Source of the DNA: ZC4RG19 sp017577565
Lineage (GTDB): Bacteria > Actinomycetota > Acidimicrobiia > Acidimicrobiales > VFJN01
Length of the DNA stretch: 64,000 nt
Direction of reading: 5' to 3'
NCBI GenBank assembly: GCA_047459075.1
Contig: VSCH01000009.1
Span: 1 to 64,000 of the forward strand
The translations under genes were made by a program, and so were the position numbers. Each line of letters starts with the position of its first letter. Position 1 is the first letter of the stretch. Below, one piece after another: positions 41,182-49,797 of this stretch. The notes under the pieces were generated by a model, which had not been told where the DNA came from, did not search any database, and saw only the letters and a program-made list of their open reading frames with translations.

Positions 41182-42744
41182 ATGGCTCGCATCCTCGTGA
41201 CCGAGAAGATCGCCGACGCCGGGCTCCAGCGGCTCCGCGACGCCGGCCACGTGGTCGACGTCCGCCTGGGGCTGTCCCCCGAGGAGCTGATCGGCGTCGT
41301 GCCGGGCGCCGCGGCGCTCGTCATCCGCTCGGCCACGAAGGTGACGCGCGAGGTGCTGGAGGCGGGCACCGACCTGGTCGTCGTGGGTCGGGCCGGCATC
41401 GGGCTCGACAACGTCGACGTCGAGGCGGCGACCGAGCGGGGGATCATCGTCGCCAACGCGCCGCAGTCGAACATCCTCACGACGGCCGAGCACACGATGG
41501 CGATGCTGCTCGCCCAGGCGCGCAACATCCCCCAGGCCCACGCGGCGCTGATCAGCGGGCGCTGGGAGCGCTCGCGGTGGGAGGGCGTCGAGCTCGCCGA
41601 CAAGACGCTCGGCATCGTCGGCCTCGGCCGCATCGGCAAGCTGGTCGCCCAGCGGGCCCACGCGTTCGGCATGCGGATCGTGGCCCACGACCCGTTCGTC
41701 GACCCCGAGCGGGCCCGTCAGCTCGGCATCGAGATGACCAGCCTCGAGCGGCTGGTCGAGATCAGCGACTTCCTGACCCTGCACGTCACGAAGACGCCCG
41801 AGACGATCAACCTCATCGACCGCGACCTCCTGGCCCGGGCCAAGCCGGGCATCCGCATCATCAACGTGTCGCGCGGGGGCGTCATCGACGAGGAGGCGCT
41901 GGCCGAGGCCATCCGGGTCGGCCACGTCGGGGGCGCGGCGATCGACGTGTTCGCCGAGGAGCCGACGACCGAGTCGCCGCTGTTCGAGCTGCCCAACGTC
42001 GTGGTCACCCCCCACCTCGGCGCCAGCACCCGTGAGGCGCAGGACAAGGCCGGCATCACGATCGCCGAGCAGGTCGTGCTGGCCCTCGAGGGCGAGTTCG
42101 TGCCGTTCGCCGTGAACGTCGCCGCCGCCGAGGCGTCGGAGACGGTGCGCCACTTCCTGCCCCTGGCCGAGCGCCTGGGGCAGATCTACACGGCGCTCAC
42201 CGAGCAGGTGCCGAAGGTGCTCGAGATCGAGTACGCCGGCCAGATCGCCGACTCCGACACCCGGATCCTCACCCTGTCGGTGCTGAAGGGCGTGTTCGGC
42301 GCGGTGACCGACGAGCCGGTGTCCTACGTCAACGCGCCCCGCATCGCGGCCGAGCGGGGCGTCGAGGTGCGGGACACGTCGACGGCCACCGCCCACGACT
42401 ACGTCAACCTGATCACGATCTCCGGCGGCGGGCACAGCATCGCCGGCACGCTCGTGGGGCTGCGGGGCGATCCCCGCATCGTCCAGCTCGACGGCCACAC
42501 CATCGACCTGCCGCCTGCCGAGCACATGCTCGTCGTCCGCAACGAGGACCGGCCGGGCATGATCGCCCACGTCGCCGGCGTGCTCAGCGAGGCCGGGGTC
42601 AACATCGACGACATGCACCTCGGCCGCTCGGCCCGGGGCGAGGCGGCGCTGCAGGTCATCGCCACCGACCGCTCGGTGCCCCCCGAGGTCCAGGAGCGCA
42701 TCCGGGCCGGTGAGGGCATCGTGTCGGTCCACGCCATCGGCTGA
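41182..42744 (+). CDS. serA: D-3-phosphoglycerate dehydrogenase (long, ACT-containing)
   Basis: 520 residues, the type I form of mycobacteria. It oxidises 3-phosphoglycerate, first step of serine synthesis. Substrate/NAD domain: VGRAGIGLDNVDVEAA, TLGIVGLGRIGKLVAQRA, catalytic histidine in VTPHLGASTREAQ. An intervening allosteric domain (about 320-445) and a C-terminal ACT domain (RNEDRPGMIAHVAGVLSEAGVN core GMIAHVAGVL) allow serine inhibition. ATG 41182 follows CACACT by 8 nt. serC is 5 kb upstream. Confidence 0.95.
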   Translation: MARILVTEKIADAGLQRLRDAGHVVDVRLGLSPEELIGVVPGAAALVIRSATKVTREVLEAGTDLVVVGRAGIGLDNVDVEAATERGIIVANAPQSNILTTAEHTMAMLLAQARNIPQAHAALISGRWERSRWEGVELADKTLGIVGLGRIGKLVAQRAHAFGMRIVAHDPFVDPERARQLGIEMTSLERLVEISDFLTLHVTKTPETINLIDRDLLARAKPGIRIINVSRGGVIDEEALAEAIRVGHVGGAAIDVFAEEPTTESPLFELPNVVVTPHLGASTREAQDKAGITIAEQVVLALEGEFVPFAVNVAAAEASETVRHFLPLAERLGQIYTALTEQVPKVLEIEYAGQIADSDTRILTLSVLKGVFGAVTDEPVSYVNAPRIAAERGVEVRDTSTATAHDYVNLITISGGGHSIAGTLVGLRGDPRIVQLDGHTIDLPPAEHMLVVRNEDRPGMIAHVAGVLSEAGVNIDDMHLGRSARGEAALQVIATDRSVPPEVQERIRAGEGIVSVHAIG

Positions 42745-42763
42745 CCGGGCCGGCGCCCGCCGC

Positions 42764-42789
42764 GGTGCGCGGCGGGGCCGCCGCGCACC
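42764..42789. terminator. 11-bp perfect hairpin after serA
   Basis: GGTGCGCGGCG (42764-42774), loop GGGC, CGCCGCGCACC (42779-42789); between convergent serA and the lysine-rich gene, no T-run. Confidence 0.55.
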
Positions 42790-42855
42790 CCGACGGCGGC
42801 GGCGTCCCCCGGCGGCCGGTCCGGCGGCGGGGCTCGGCCCTGCGCCCCGGCGGGC

Positions 42856-43515
42856 TCAGCCCTCGGCCGGACCGGTGCCCTCGGCGGGCGGCTCGTCCCC
42901 GGCGGCCGGCCGGTCGGTCGGCGCACCCGGCTCGGTGCCGGCCGGCGTCGACCCCGCCGGTGCCGTCCCGCCCTCGCCGGCGGCCTCCGGTGCGCTGGTC
43001 TCCGGCGCGGCCGCCTTCTTGGTGGCGGACCTCTTCGTGGTCGCCTTCTTGGCGGTGGTCTTCCTGGCCGCCGTCTTCTTGGCCGCGGCCTTCTTCGCCG
43101 TCGACCGCTCGGCCGCCTTCTTCGTCGTCGACGCCTTCTTGGCGGCGGTCTTCCTCGTGGTCGCCTTCTTGGCCCCGGCCTTCTTGGCGGCGGCCTTCGG
43201 CGGCGTCGCCTCCTCGGCCGTGGCCGTCGTCGCCGGTGCCCGCTCGGCGGCGGGCGGCTCGGCGGGGGTCTCGCCGGTCGCCGGCCCCGCGGCGGGCTCG
43301 GCGGACGGCGGCTCGGCCGGTGCCCCGGTGCCCCCGGCGGCCGGCCCGGCCGTCGTGGCCGGTGCGGCCGGCGGGCCGGTGGTGGACGTCCGTCCGGCGG
43401 TGTCGCCGGGGCCGGGCGAGGTGGACGGGGGCCGGCGCAGCACGCGGAGCAGCACCTGGACGGCACCGACCACGACGAGCAGCAGGCCCACGCGGCGAAG
43501 GAGTCGGCGGATCAC
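42856..43515 (-). CDS. membrane-anchored lysine/alanine-rich (histone H1-like) protein
   Basis: 219 residues from the GTG at 43515, 8 nt after TAGCCT. A basic N-terminus with one hydrophobic segment (about 9-24, LLLVVVGAVQVLL) is followed by a Pro/Ala/Thr/Gly linker, then a lysine block at residues 107-168 made of AAKK, TTKK and AAKKT units as in histone H1 tails, and an acidic Pro-rich C-terminus. There is no HU fold. It could tether DNA, RNA or a polyanion at the membrane, or interact with the cell wall if the tail is outside. Topology cannot be decided: the flanking arginines on both sides of the segment are similar. Confidence 0.6.
   Translation of the reverse strand: MIRRLLRRVGLLLVVVGAVQVLLRVLRRPPSTSPGPGDTAGRTSTTGPPAAPATTAGPAAGGTGAPAEPPSAEPAAGPATGETPAEPPAAERAPATTATAEEATPPKAAAKKAGAKKATTRKTAAKKASTTKKAAERSTAKKAAAKKTAARKTTAKKATTKRSATKKAAAPETSAPEAAGEGGTAPAGSTPAGTEPGAPTDRPAAGDEPPAEGTGPAEG
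43012..43197 (-). repeat. lysine-block codon repeats
   Basis: Tandem degenerate units encoding KAAAKK, KTAAKK and TTKKAA. On the plus strand they read as recurring GCCTTCTTGG-type elements. Such repeats can expand or contract by slippage. Confidence 0.6.
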
Positions 43516-43560
43516 GCCGTGCGAGGCTAACGCCCCGGGGCGTGTCGGGTCGGCTCGGCC

Positions 43561-43590
43561 TTGACGCCGGCACCGGGGCTCCGGCAGCAT
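43561..43590 (+). promoter_or_regulatory. promoter of the leuA leader
   Basis: TTGACG (43561-43566), 18 bp, CAGCAT (43585-43590), then 7 nt to the ATG of the leader peptide. The mRNA would begin at that ATG. Confidence 0.7.
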
Positions 43591-43597
43591 TGCCCCG

Positions 43598-43633
43598 ATG
43601 CGCCTGCAGACCGCCGGCCTTCTCCTTACCTAG
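43598..43633 (+). CDS. leuA leader peptide (attenuator)
   Basis: An 11-codon ORF, MRLQTAGLLLT, with three consecutive Leu codons (CTT CTC CTT, 43619-43627) just before Thr and TAG. CTT is rare in this GC-rich genome, so these codons would be especially sensitive to charged tRNA supply. The start codon sits at the predicted +1. Two hairpins follow, the second a terminator with T-runs. This is the layout of leucine attenuation. Confidence 0.82.
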   Translation: MRLQTAGLLLT

Positions 43634-43634
43634 A

Positions 43635-43661
43635 GGCGAGCGCCCCACATAGGCGCTCGCC
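43635..43661 (+). promoter_or_regulatory. leuA leader hairpin 1
   Basis: GGCGAGCGCC (43635-43644), loop CCACATA, GGCGCTCGCC (43652-43661): perfect 10 bp, starting 2 nt after the leader stop codon, so a ribosome on the Leu codons would cover its 5' arm. Confidence 0.7.
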
Positions 43662-43662
43662 C

Positions 43663-43702
43663 AGCCTCCTGTGCCGTTCCGGCCAGGAGGCTTTTGAGTT
43701 TT
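43663..43702 (+). terminator. leuA attenuator terminator
   Basis: AGCCTCCTG (43663-43671), 12-nt loop, CAGGAGGCT (43684-43692), perfect 9 bp, followed by TTTTGAGTTTT. The best intrinsic terminator in the window, placed 95 bp before leuA. Confidence 0.8.
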
Positions 43703-43796
43703 CCGGCGGCAGCCGGGGGCCGGCGCGCAGGCCATCTGACCGAGCGACACCCAACCAACCCAACCGGACCGACCAGACCGAGAGAGCGAGCGAGCG

Positions 43797-45554
43797 ATGC
43801 CTCCCGAACCCGTGACACCGAAGAAGATGCCCTTCGAGAAGTACCGGCCGTTCCTGCCGCTCCCGCTCGAGCTCCCGGACCGGACCTGGCCCAACAAGCG
43901 GATCGAGAAGGCGCCGCTGTGGTGCTCGGTCGACCTGCGTGACGGCAACCAGGCGCTGATCGACCCGATGGACCCGGCCCGCAAGCGCCGCATGTTCGAG
44001 ACGCTCGTCAACATGGGCTTCAAGGAGATCGAGGTCGGGTTCCCCAGCGCGAGCCAGCCGGACTTCGACTTCGTACGCCAGCTGATCGAGGAGGACCTCG
44101 TCCCCGAGGACGTCACCATCCAGGTCCTCACCCAGTGCCGGCCCGAGCTGATCGAGCGCACCTACGAGTCGATCCGGGGCGCCAACCGGGTCATCGTGCA
44201 CTTCTACAACTCGACCTCGATCCTGCAGCGTCGGGTCGTGTTCGGGCTGGGCTACGACGGCATCACGCAGATCGCCACCGACGCCGCCCGCCTGGCCCGG
44301 AAGCTGGAGGAGACCGTCCCCGGCACCGAGGTCCGCTACGAGTACTCGCCCGAGAGCTTCACCGGCACGGAGATCGAGTTCGCCGTCGAGATCTGCAACG
44401 CCGTGGGCGAGGCGCTCGACCTCGGCGACGACGAGAAGGTCATCTTCAACCTGCCGGCGACGGTGGAGATGTACACGCCGAACATCTACGGCGACGTCAT
44501 CGAGTACTTCCACCGCAACATCCCCCGCCGCGACCGGGTCGTGCTGTCGCTGCACCCGCACAACGACCGGGGCACGGCGGTGGCGGCCGCCGAGTTCGGC
44601 GTCATGGCCGGCGCCGACCGGGTGGAGGGCACGCTGTTCGGCAACGGCGAGCGCACCGGCAACGTCGACATCGTCACCCTGGCCCTCAACCTGTTCAGCC
44701 AGGGCGTGGACCCCGAGCTGGACATCAGCGACATCGACGCCATCCGCCGGGTGGCCGAGTACTGCAACCGCCTGCCGGTGCACCCCCGCCACCCGTACGT
44801 CGGCGACCTCGTGTACACGGCGTTCTCCGGCAGCCACCAGGACGCCATCAAGAAGGGCTTCGCCGCCCTCGGCGAGGACTACGAGGTCTGGGAGGTGCCG
44901 TACCTGCCCATCGACCCCAAGCACGTCGGCCGCACCTACGAGGCGGTGATCCGGGTCAACAGCCAGTCGGGCAAGGGCGGCGTCGCCTACATCATGCAGA
45001 CCGAGCACGGCTTCGACCTGCCCCGCCGGCTGCAGATCGAGTTCTCGAAGACGATCCAGACGATCACCGAGGACACCGGCACCGAGATCACGCCGGCCGA
45101 GATGTGGGACGCCTTCGTGCGCGAGTACATGCCGGAGGACGCCCCCGTGAAGCTCCTGTCCCACGAGTCGACGACGGGCGAGGAGGGGTCGCGGGTCGTG
45201 GCCCAGCTGCTGGTCGACGGCGAGCACCGGACCGTCACGGGCGAGGGCAACGGGCCCATCGCGGCGTTCGTCGCCGGCCTCCAGGCCGACCTCGGCGTCG
45301 ACATCGACGTGGTCGACTACAGCGAGCACGCGATCGGTGCCGGGTCGGACGCCACCGCCGTCGCCTACGTCGAGACCCAGCGCTCGGACGGCACCGTGCG
45401 CTGGGGCGTGGGCCGGCACCCGAGCATCACGACGGCGTCGTTCGAGGCCGTCGTGTCCGCGGTCAACCGCCACCGGCGGGACGCGCAGGAGGTCGACCCC
45501 GTGCGGGCCATGCCGGCCGAGCCCGGCGTCCGCGCGGCGGGTGGTGCCGCCTGA
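43797..45554 (+). CDS. leuA: 2-isopropylmalate synthase
   Basis: 585 residues, the long form with a C-terminal leucine-binding regulatory domain. It condenses acetyl-CoA with 2-oxoisovalerate, first step of leucine synthesis. The metal/substrate motif is CSVDLRDGNQAL (about 43-54), with LHPHNDRGTAVAAAEFG later supplying the metal histidines. The regulatory domain begins about residue 430. The 200-bp leader holds the attenuator; the ribosome-binding site near GAGAGAGCG is weak. Starts at ATG 43797; feedback inhibition by leucine is expected from the domain. Confidence 0.96.
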   Translation: MPPEPVTPKKMPFEKYRPFLPLPLELPDRTWPNKRIEKAPLWCSVDLRDGNQALIDPMDPARKRRMFETLVNMGFKEIEVGFPSASQPDFDFVRQLIEEDLVPEDVTIQVLTQCRPELIERTYESIRGANRVIVHFYNSTSILQRRVVFGLGYDGITQIATDAARLARKLEETVPGTEVRYEYSPESFTGTEIEFAVEICNAVGEALDLGDDEKVIFNLPATVEMYTPNIYGDVIEYFHRNIPRRDRVVLSLHPHNDRGTAVAAAEFGVMAGADRVEGTLFGNGERTGNVDIVTLALNLFSQGVDPELDISDIDAIRRVAEYCNRLPVHPRHPYVGDLVYTAFSGSHQDAIKKGFAALGEDYEVWEVPYLPIDPKHVGRTYEAVIRVNSQSGKGGVAYIMQTEHGFDLPRRLQIEFSKTIQTITEDTGTEITPAEMWDAFVREYMPEDAPVKLLSHESTTGEEGSRVVAQLLVDGEHRTVTGEGNGPIAAFVAGLQADLGVDIDVVDYSEHAIGAGSDATAVAYVETQRSDGTVRWGVGRHPSITTASFEAVVSAVNRHRRDAQEVDPVRAMPAEPGVRAAGGAA

Positions 45555-45617
45555 CCGCGCCACCGCCCAGAGCGTCGGCGGGCGCGCCGAGGGCGGGAAC
45601 TTCCCGCCGAACCCCTG

Positions 45618-45644
45618 GTGTAACGGATGTCACACCGGTACGAT
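45618..45644 (+). promoter_or_regulatory. CRP/FNR-type site with a -10
   Basis: GTGTAA-CGGATG-TCACAC (45618-45635) differs in one base from the GTGTGA-N6-TCACAC pattern of actinobacterial Crp/GlxR. TACGAT (45639-45644) follows as a possible -10. The site would overlap the -35 region, so repression is likelier than activation. The transcript would lead into the M1 peptidase gene. Confidence 0.45.
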
Positions 45645-45716
45645 GCGCCCGCCGAACGGCCGAGTGAACGCCGAGCGCACGCCCTGGGCACGATCCGGGC
45701 GTGCGTGACGGGTCTC

Positions 45717-45754
45717 CTCCCGCCGGGGCCGGTCTCGCACCGCCCCGGCGGGAG
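45717..45754. terminator. 13-bp perfect hairpin between leuA and the M1 peptidase gene
   Basis: CTCCCGCCGGGGC (45717-45729), 12-nt loop, GCCCCGGCGGGAG (45742-45754); no T-run. Either the end of the leuA transcript or a leader structure of the peptidase mRNA. Confidence 0.45.
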
Positions 45755-45787
45755 TGCGGCCGGGTCGTGTGCCATCCTGCCGGGGCC

Positions 45788-47410
45788 ATGACCTCCGGCG
45801 CTCCGACCCCCGACCCGGACCCGACCCCCCACCCGGACGTGACGCGGCCGGACGCCGGATCGCCCGGGGACGCGCCGGCCGCGGCCGCCCCGCCCGCCGG
45901 TCCGGCGCCCCGCCCGTCCCGCCGGCGCCGGCTCGTCGCCGGTGTGGCCGGCGTGCTGGCGGTGGCGCTCCTCGTCGTGGCGGCCGTCGTGGTCGGCGGC
46001 GCCCGCGAGGCCGACGAACCGCTCGCCGGCGAGCCGGCGACGACCACGCCCCCCGACGACCGGCCCGAGGAGCCGGACGAGCCCGCCGCCCCGCCGCCGG
46101 GCGCGGACGCGGTCACGGGCCTCGGCGACCCCTACTACCCGGACGCCGGCAACCGGGGCTACGACGTCCAGCACTACGAGCTCGACCTCACCTGGCACCC
46201 CGACGCCGCCCGCATGGACGGCCGGGCGACGATCACCGCCACGGCCACCGAGCCGCTCGACGTCTTCGCCCTCGACGCGGTCGACCTCGACATCGCCTCG
46301 CTCGCGGTCGACGGCGAGCCGGCGACCGTCGAGCCGGTCGGGGAGCGGGACGTCCTCGTCACCCCGGCGCGGCCGCTGGCCGCCGGCGACGGCTTCACGG
46401 TCGACGTCGAGTGGTCGGCCGTGCCCAACGCGGTGCAGGACACCTCGCTCGTCGAGTCCGGGTGGTACGCCGACGGCGAGGAGATCTACGCCATCTTCGA
46501 GCCGAGCGGGGCGGCCACGCTCTTCCCGGGCAACGACCACCCCAGCGACAAGGCCTCCTACGACCTGCGGATCACCGTGCCCGAGGGGCTGGACGTGGCC
46601 GCCAACGGCCTGCACGTCGCCACCGAGCCGGGCGACGGCGTCGCGACCTGGGCGTTCGAGGTGCCCGAGCCCATGGCCACCTACCTGGTGCAGGTGGTCG
46701 TCGCCGACCTCGTGCTGGTCGAGGGCGACGGCCCCGACGGGGTCGTCGTGCGCCACGCGTTCGACGCCGACGTCGTCGACGAGCTGGGCCACACGATGGA
46801 CCTCACCGGCGACATGCTCGCCTTCTTCGAAGAGCTCTTCGGCCCGTACCCGTTCGAGGCCTACGGGGCCGTCGTGATCGACGAGCCGCTCGGGCTGGCG
46901 CTGGAGACCCAGACCCTCTCGATCTTCGGCACCGACGCCGCCGACAGCGAGATGACCGTGGCCCACGAGCTCGCCCACCAGTGGTTCGGCAACGCGGTCA
47001 CCCCGGCGACCTGGCAGGACATCTGGCTCAACGAGGGCTTCGCCACCTACGCCGAGCTGCTCTGGCGCGAGCACCGGGGTGGGGGCACGCCCGACGACTT
47101 CGCCGAGTCCGCCGCCGGCCAGGCCGCCATGCTGGCCACGCCGCCGGGCGATCCGGGGCCCGACGACCTGTTCACCGCCTCGGTCTACGACCGGGGCGCC
47201 CTCACCCTCCACGTCCTGCGCCACCGGATCGGCGACGACGCCTTCTTCGAGCTGCTGCGGACCTGGTACGAGCGGTACTCGGGGCGGTCGGCCTCGACCG
47301 CCGACTTCGAGGCGCTGGCCGAGGAGGTCTCGGGCCAGGACCTCGACGAGCTGTTCGACGCCTGGCTGCGGGCCCCGGAGATGCCGTCGCTCGACGAGTG
47401 GCTCGACTGA
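45788..47410 (+). CDS. membrane-anchored M1 family metallopeptidase
   Basis: 540 residues. After a Pro-rich N-terminus of about 48 residues comes a membrane segment (about 49-70) and then the aminopeptidase N-like domain outside. The zinc site is H393-E-L-A-H397 with E416 in LNEGFATYAE, exactly 18 residues between, as in M1. It lacks the long C-terminal helical domain of full PepN. The frame is open upstream, but ATG 45788 precedes the conserved order. CATCCT 9 nt upstream is a possible -10; a Crp-like site is 150 bp upstream. Likely trims peptides at the cell surface. Confidence 0.88.
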   Translation: MTSGAPTPDPDPTPHPDVTRPDAGSPGDAPAAAAPPAGPAPRPSRRRRLVAGVAGVLAVALLVVAAVVVGGAREADEPLAGEPATTTPPDDRPEEPDEPAAPPPGADAVTGLGDPYYPDAGNRGYDVQHYELDLTWHPDAARMDGRATITATATEPLDVFALDAVDLDIASLAVDGEPATVEPVGERDVLVTPARPLAAGDGFTVDVEWSAVPNAVQDTSLVESGWYADGEEIYAIFEPSGAATLFPGNDHPSDKASYDLRITVPEGLDVAANGLHVATEPGDGVATWAFEVPEPMATYLVQVVVADLVLVEGDGPDGVVVRHAFDADVVDELGHTMDLTGDMLAFFEELFGPYPFEAYGAVVIDEPLGLALETQTLSIFGTDAADSEMTVAHELAHQWFGNAVTPATWQDIWLNEGFATYAELLWREHRGGGTPDDFAESAAGQAAMLATPPGDPGPDDLFTASVYDRGALTLHVLRHRIGDDAFFELLRTWYERYSGRSASTADFEALAEEVSGQDLDELFDAWLRAPEMPSLDEWLD

Positions 47411-47416
47411 GCGGGC

Positions 47417-48148
47417 TCAGCGGCGGTCCCGGGCGGCCCGGGGCCAGAGCCCGAACCGCATGCGCAGCACCATGGCCAGCATCTCGAGGCCCAGCGGCAC
47501 GGTCTTGCGCAGGTCCCCGGTCACCGAGGACTCGCCGACCCGGGGCCGGTAGTTGACCGGCACCTGCACGATCGTGGCCCGCTGGCGCACGGCGGCCATC
47601 AGCATCTCCAGGCCGAAGGCCGAGCCGGTGACCCGCAGCTCGGGCAGCATCTTCTCGACCCGCTCGCGGGACACGACCCGGAACGTGCAGCCGACGTCGC
47701 TGAGGTAGGCCGTGTTGAACAGCACCTCGACGACCTTGGCCACCGCCCAGTTGCCCCAGCGCAGGAAGAGCCCCATGTTGGCGCCGTCCCAGATGAAGGT
47801 GCTGACCGTGCGCGAGCCGACGACGAGCTCGCACTCCCGGGTGTAGGGGAGCAGCTTGAGGAGGTCGCAAGGGTCGAAGGTGCCGTCGGGCTCGCAGACG
47901 CAGACCAGGTCGGTGCGCGCCTCGCGCAGGCCCCGCATGATGGCCGCCCCGTAGCCCTGCACCGGCTCGTGGACCTCGCGGGCCGAGGTCGTCGCCACCT
48001 CCTCCGAGGTGCCCGGGGCCGCGTTGTTGTTGACGACGAGGATGTCGTCGACGATGCCGAGGGCCTCGAAGCCCCGGATCACCTCGGCGATGCTGTCCTT
48101 CTCGTTGTACGTCGGCAGCACGACGCACAGCGACTTGCCGTCCCACAC
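47417..48148 (-). CDS. family 2 glycosyltransferase (polyprenyl-phosphate type)
   Basis: 243 residues. VVLPTYNEKDSIAEVI at the start and VCEPDGTFDPCDLLKLL form the nucleotide-sugar site; VGCTFRVVSRE and VPVNYRPRVGES are typical of dolichyl/polyprenyl-phosphate sugar synthases. No membrane segment in the C-terminus. The GTG at 48148 is 2 nt after the stop of the DUF2142 gene, so it is the last gene of a three-gene operon. Probably makes a lipid-linked sugar for an envelope glycan. Confidence 0.85.
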   Translation of the reverse strand: MWDGKSLCVVLPTYNEKDSIAEVIRGFEALGIVDDILVVNNNAAPGTSEEVATTSAREVHEPVQGYGAAIMRGLREARTDLVCVCEPDGTFDPCDLLKLLPYTRECELVVGSRTVSTFIWDGANMGLFLRWGNWAVAKVVEVLFNTAYLSDVGCTFRVVSRERVEKMLPELRVTGSAFGLEMLMAAVRQRATIVQVPVNYRPRVGESSVTGDLRKTVPLGLEMLAMVLRMRFGLWPRAARDRR

Positions 48149-48150
48149 GG

Positions 48151-49797
48151 TCAGACGTGCCCTCCTTGCGGCGGTGCGGCGTCGATCGTGCCGCCGGCCC
48201 CGACCTCGGGCGTGGCAGCGGCGGACGTGGCGACGAGGGCGAGCGCCCCCAGGCCCCCCACCGTGAGCCAGGCGGCCCAGCCCCCGAGGGGCGGGTGCCA
48301 CCGCTCGTCGCCCAGGAAGGCGAGGGGACCGTCGAGGCCGACCGCGTAGCGCCGGCCGTTCGCGTAGAGCGCCACGAGCTGCACGCCGCCGGCGACGAGC
48401 CCGACCACCACGGGGAGCAGGCGGAGCGCGGCCGGCGCCCTCCCCGCCCGCACGCGCTCGACCACGACGGCACCGGCGTAGAGCGGGCAGATGACGAAGA
48501 ACGGCAGCATGTGCCGGCCCTGGGAGTCGGCGCCCACCGGGTGGAAGACGGCGGCGTAGGTGCCGTAGGCCGTGGCCGCGGTGGCGGCCAGCCCCGTGGC
48601 GAGCACCGCCCGGTCGCGGCGGTCGCCCACCACCAGCCCGAGGCCGACCACCACGACCGCCAGCAGGCCCCAGGCCCACACCGCCCACACCGGCAGCGGG
48701 GTGTCGAGCCACCCGAACGTCCCGACCGCCGACTTGACCAGCAGGTCGCCCCGGGCGAGGAAGTCGTCGAGCGCGGCGGGGTCGACGGGCGAGCCGGTGT
48801 CGACCGGGTGGTCGTAGGCCAGCTCCCAGGCGACGAGGGCGGCCGAGGAGGCGGCCAGGATCAGCACCGAGGCGACGAAGGCCGGCCGGGGCGACCGCAC
48901 CAGCGCCCACAGCTCGTGCCGGCGGGCGACCGCCACGATGCCGAGCAGGACGGCCAGGGTGACGATGCCCATCTGCCGGCTGAGGACGAGCACCGAGCCG
49001 GTGACGGCCAGGCCGAGCTGCACGCCCGGCCGGGACAGGGCGCCGGGCCGCCGCAGGCAGGCGACGGCGATCGCCGCCACGGCGACGGCCGAGGTGATCT
49101 CGATGCCGCTGCTCGTCACCGTGGCGCTGGTGAACAGGGCCATCGGCGTCAGCGCCACGAACCCGCCCACCAGCGCGGCCGGCCCCAGGTCGCGCACGAG
49201 GTACCACGCTCCGGCGACGATCAGCGCCAGGCACGAGGCCAGGACGACGACCCGGGCGGCGTAGAAGGCGGCCGCGGGCGAGCCCTGGGCGCGGGCGGCG
49301 AGGCCCATGCCGACGTAGGTGAACGGCGGGTAGGCGCCGATGGGCGTGTCCCGCACGACCTCGCCGTCCCCGTCCTCGTCCTCGGCGACCGACCCGTCGG
49401 GGAGGCAGTCGGCCGTCACCGCGGGCCGGAACGCGAAGCAGGCGTAGCCGTCCGGCGCGAGCTCGACCGGGACCTCGACGAGCCGGGTGATCGACAGGTT
49501 GCGCCGGGTGAGCGGCGGGCCGGCCGGGAGCGGCTCGTCGTACTCCTCGCCGATGTCGAGGCGGCCCATGCCGAGGGCCTTGATGAGGTGGTGGTTCTCG
49601 TCGGGGGCGGCGGACGGGGGGTTGGAGGCGACCCAGGCGGCGCCGAGCAGCAGGTAGGGCAGCGCGAACAGGGCCGCCCACCGCCACGCGGCGCGGGTGC
49701 CGGTGCCGGCTGGCCGGTGGTCGTCGGGGGTGGGCCGCGCCCGGGCGTCCTCGGCCGGGGCGCCGTCGGGCGCGAGCTCGTCGGCGGGCACCGCCAT
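48151..49797 (-). CDS. DUF2142-type polytopic membrane protein
   Basis: 548 residues with about ten membrane segments. SNPPSAAPDENHHLIKALGMG after the first segment corresponds to the acidic loop PDE(x)H of DUF2142 and related GT-C-like proteins; SQGRHMLPFF near the C-terminus is also typical. This layout is that of lipid-linked-sugar-dependent transferases, but no activity has been assigned. ATG 49797 overlaps the upstream methyltransferase stop (TGATG), so translation is coupled. Works presumably with the adjacent GT2 enzyme. Confidence 0.78.
   Translation of the reverse strand: MAVPADELAPDGAPAEDARARPTPDDHRPAGTGTRAAWRWAALFALPYLLLGAAWVASNPPSAAPDENHHLIKALGMGRLDIGEEYDEPLPAGPPLTRRNLSITRLVEVPVELAPDGYACFAFRPAVTADCLPDGSVAEDEDGDGEVVRDTPIGAYPPFTYVGMGLAARAQGSPAAAFYAARVVVLASCLALIVAGAWYLVRDLGPAALVGGFVALTPMALFTSATVTSSGIEITSAVAVAAIAVACLRRPGALSRPGVQLGLAVTGSVLVLSRQMGIVTLAVLLGIVAVARRHELWALVRSPRPAFVASVLILAASSAALVAWELAYDHPVDTGSPVDPAALDDFLARGDLLVKSAVGTFGWLDTPLPVWAVWAWGLLAVVVVGLGLVVGDRRDRAVLATGLAATAATAYGTYAAVFHPVGADSQGRHMLPFFVICPLYAGAVVVERVRAGRAPAALRLLPVVVGLVAGGVQLVALYANGRRYAVGLDGPLAFLGDERWHPPLGGWAAWLTVGGLGALALVATSAAATPEVGAGGTIDAAPPQGGHV

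Noticed and set aside
42856..43515. Calling the lysine-rich protein an HU-type nucleoid protein
   Set aside because: It has the tail composition but no HU fold; the N-terminus is a membrane segment.
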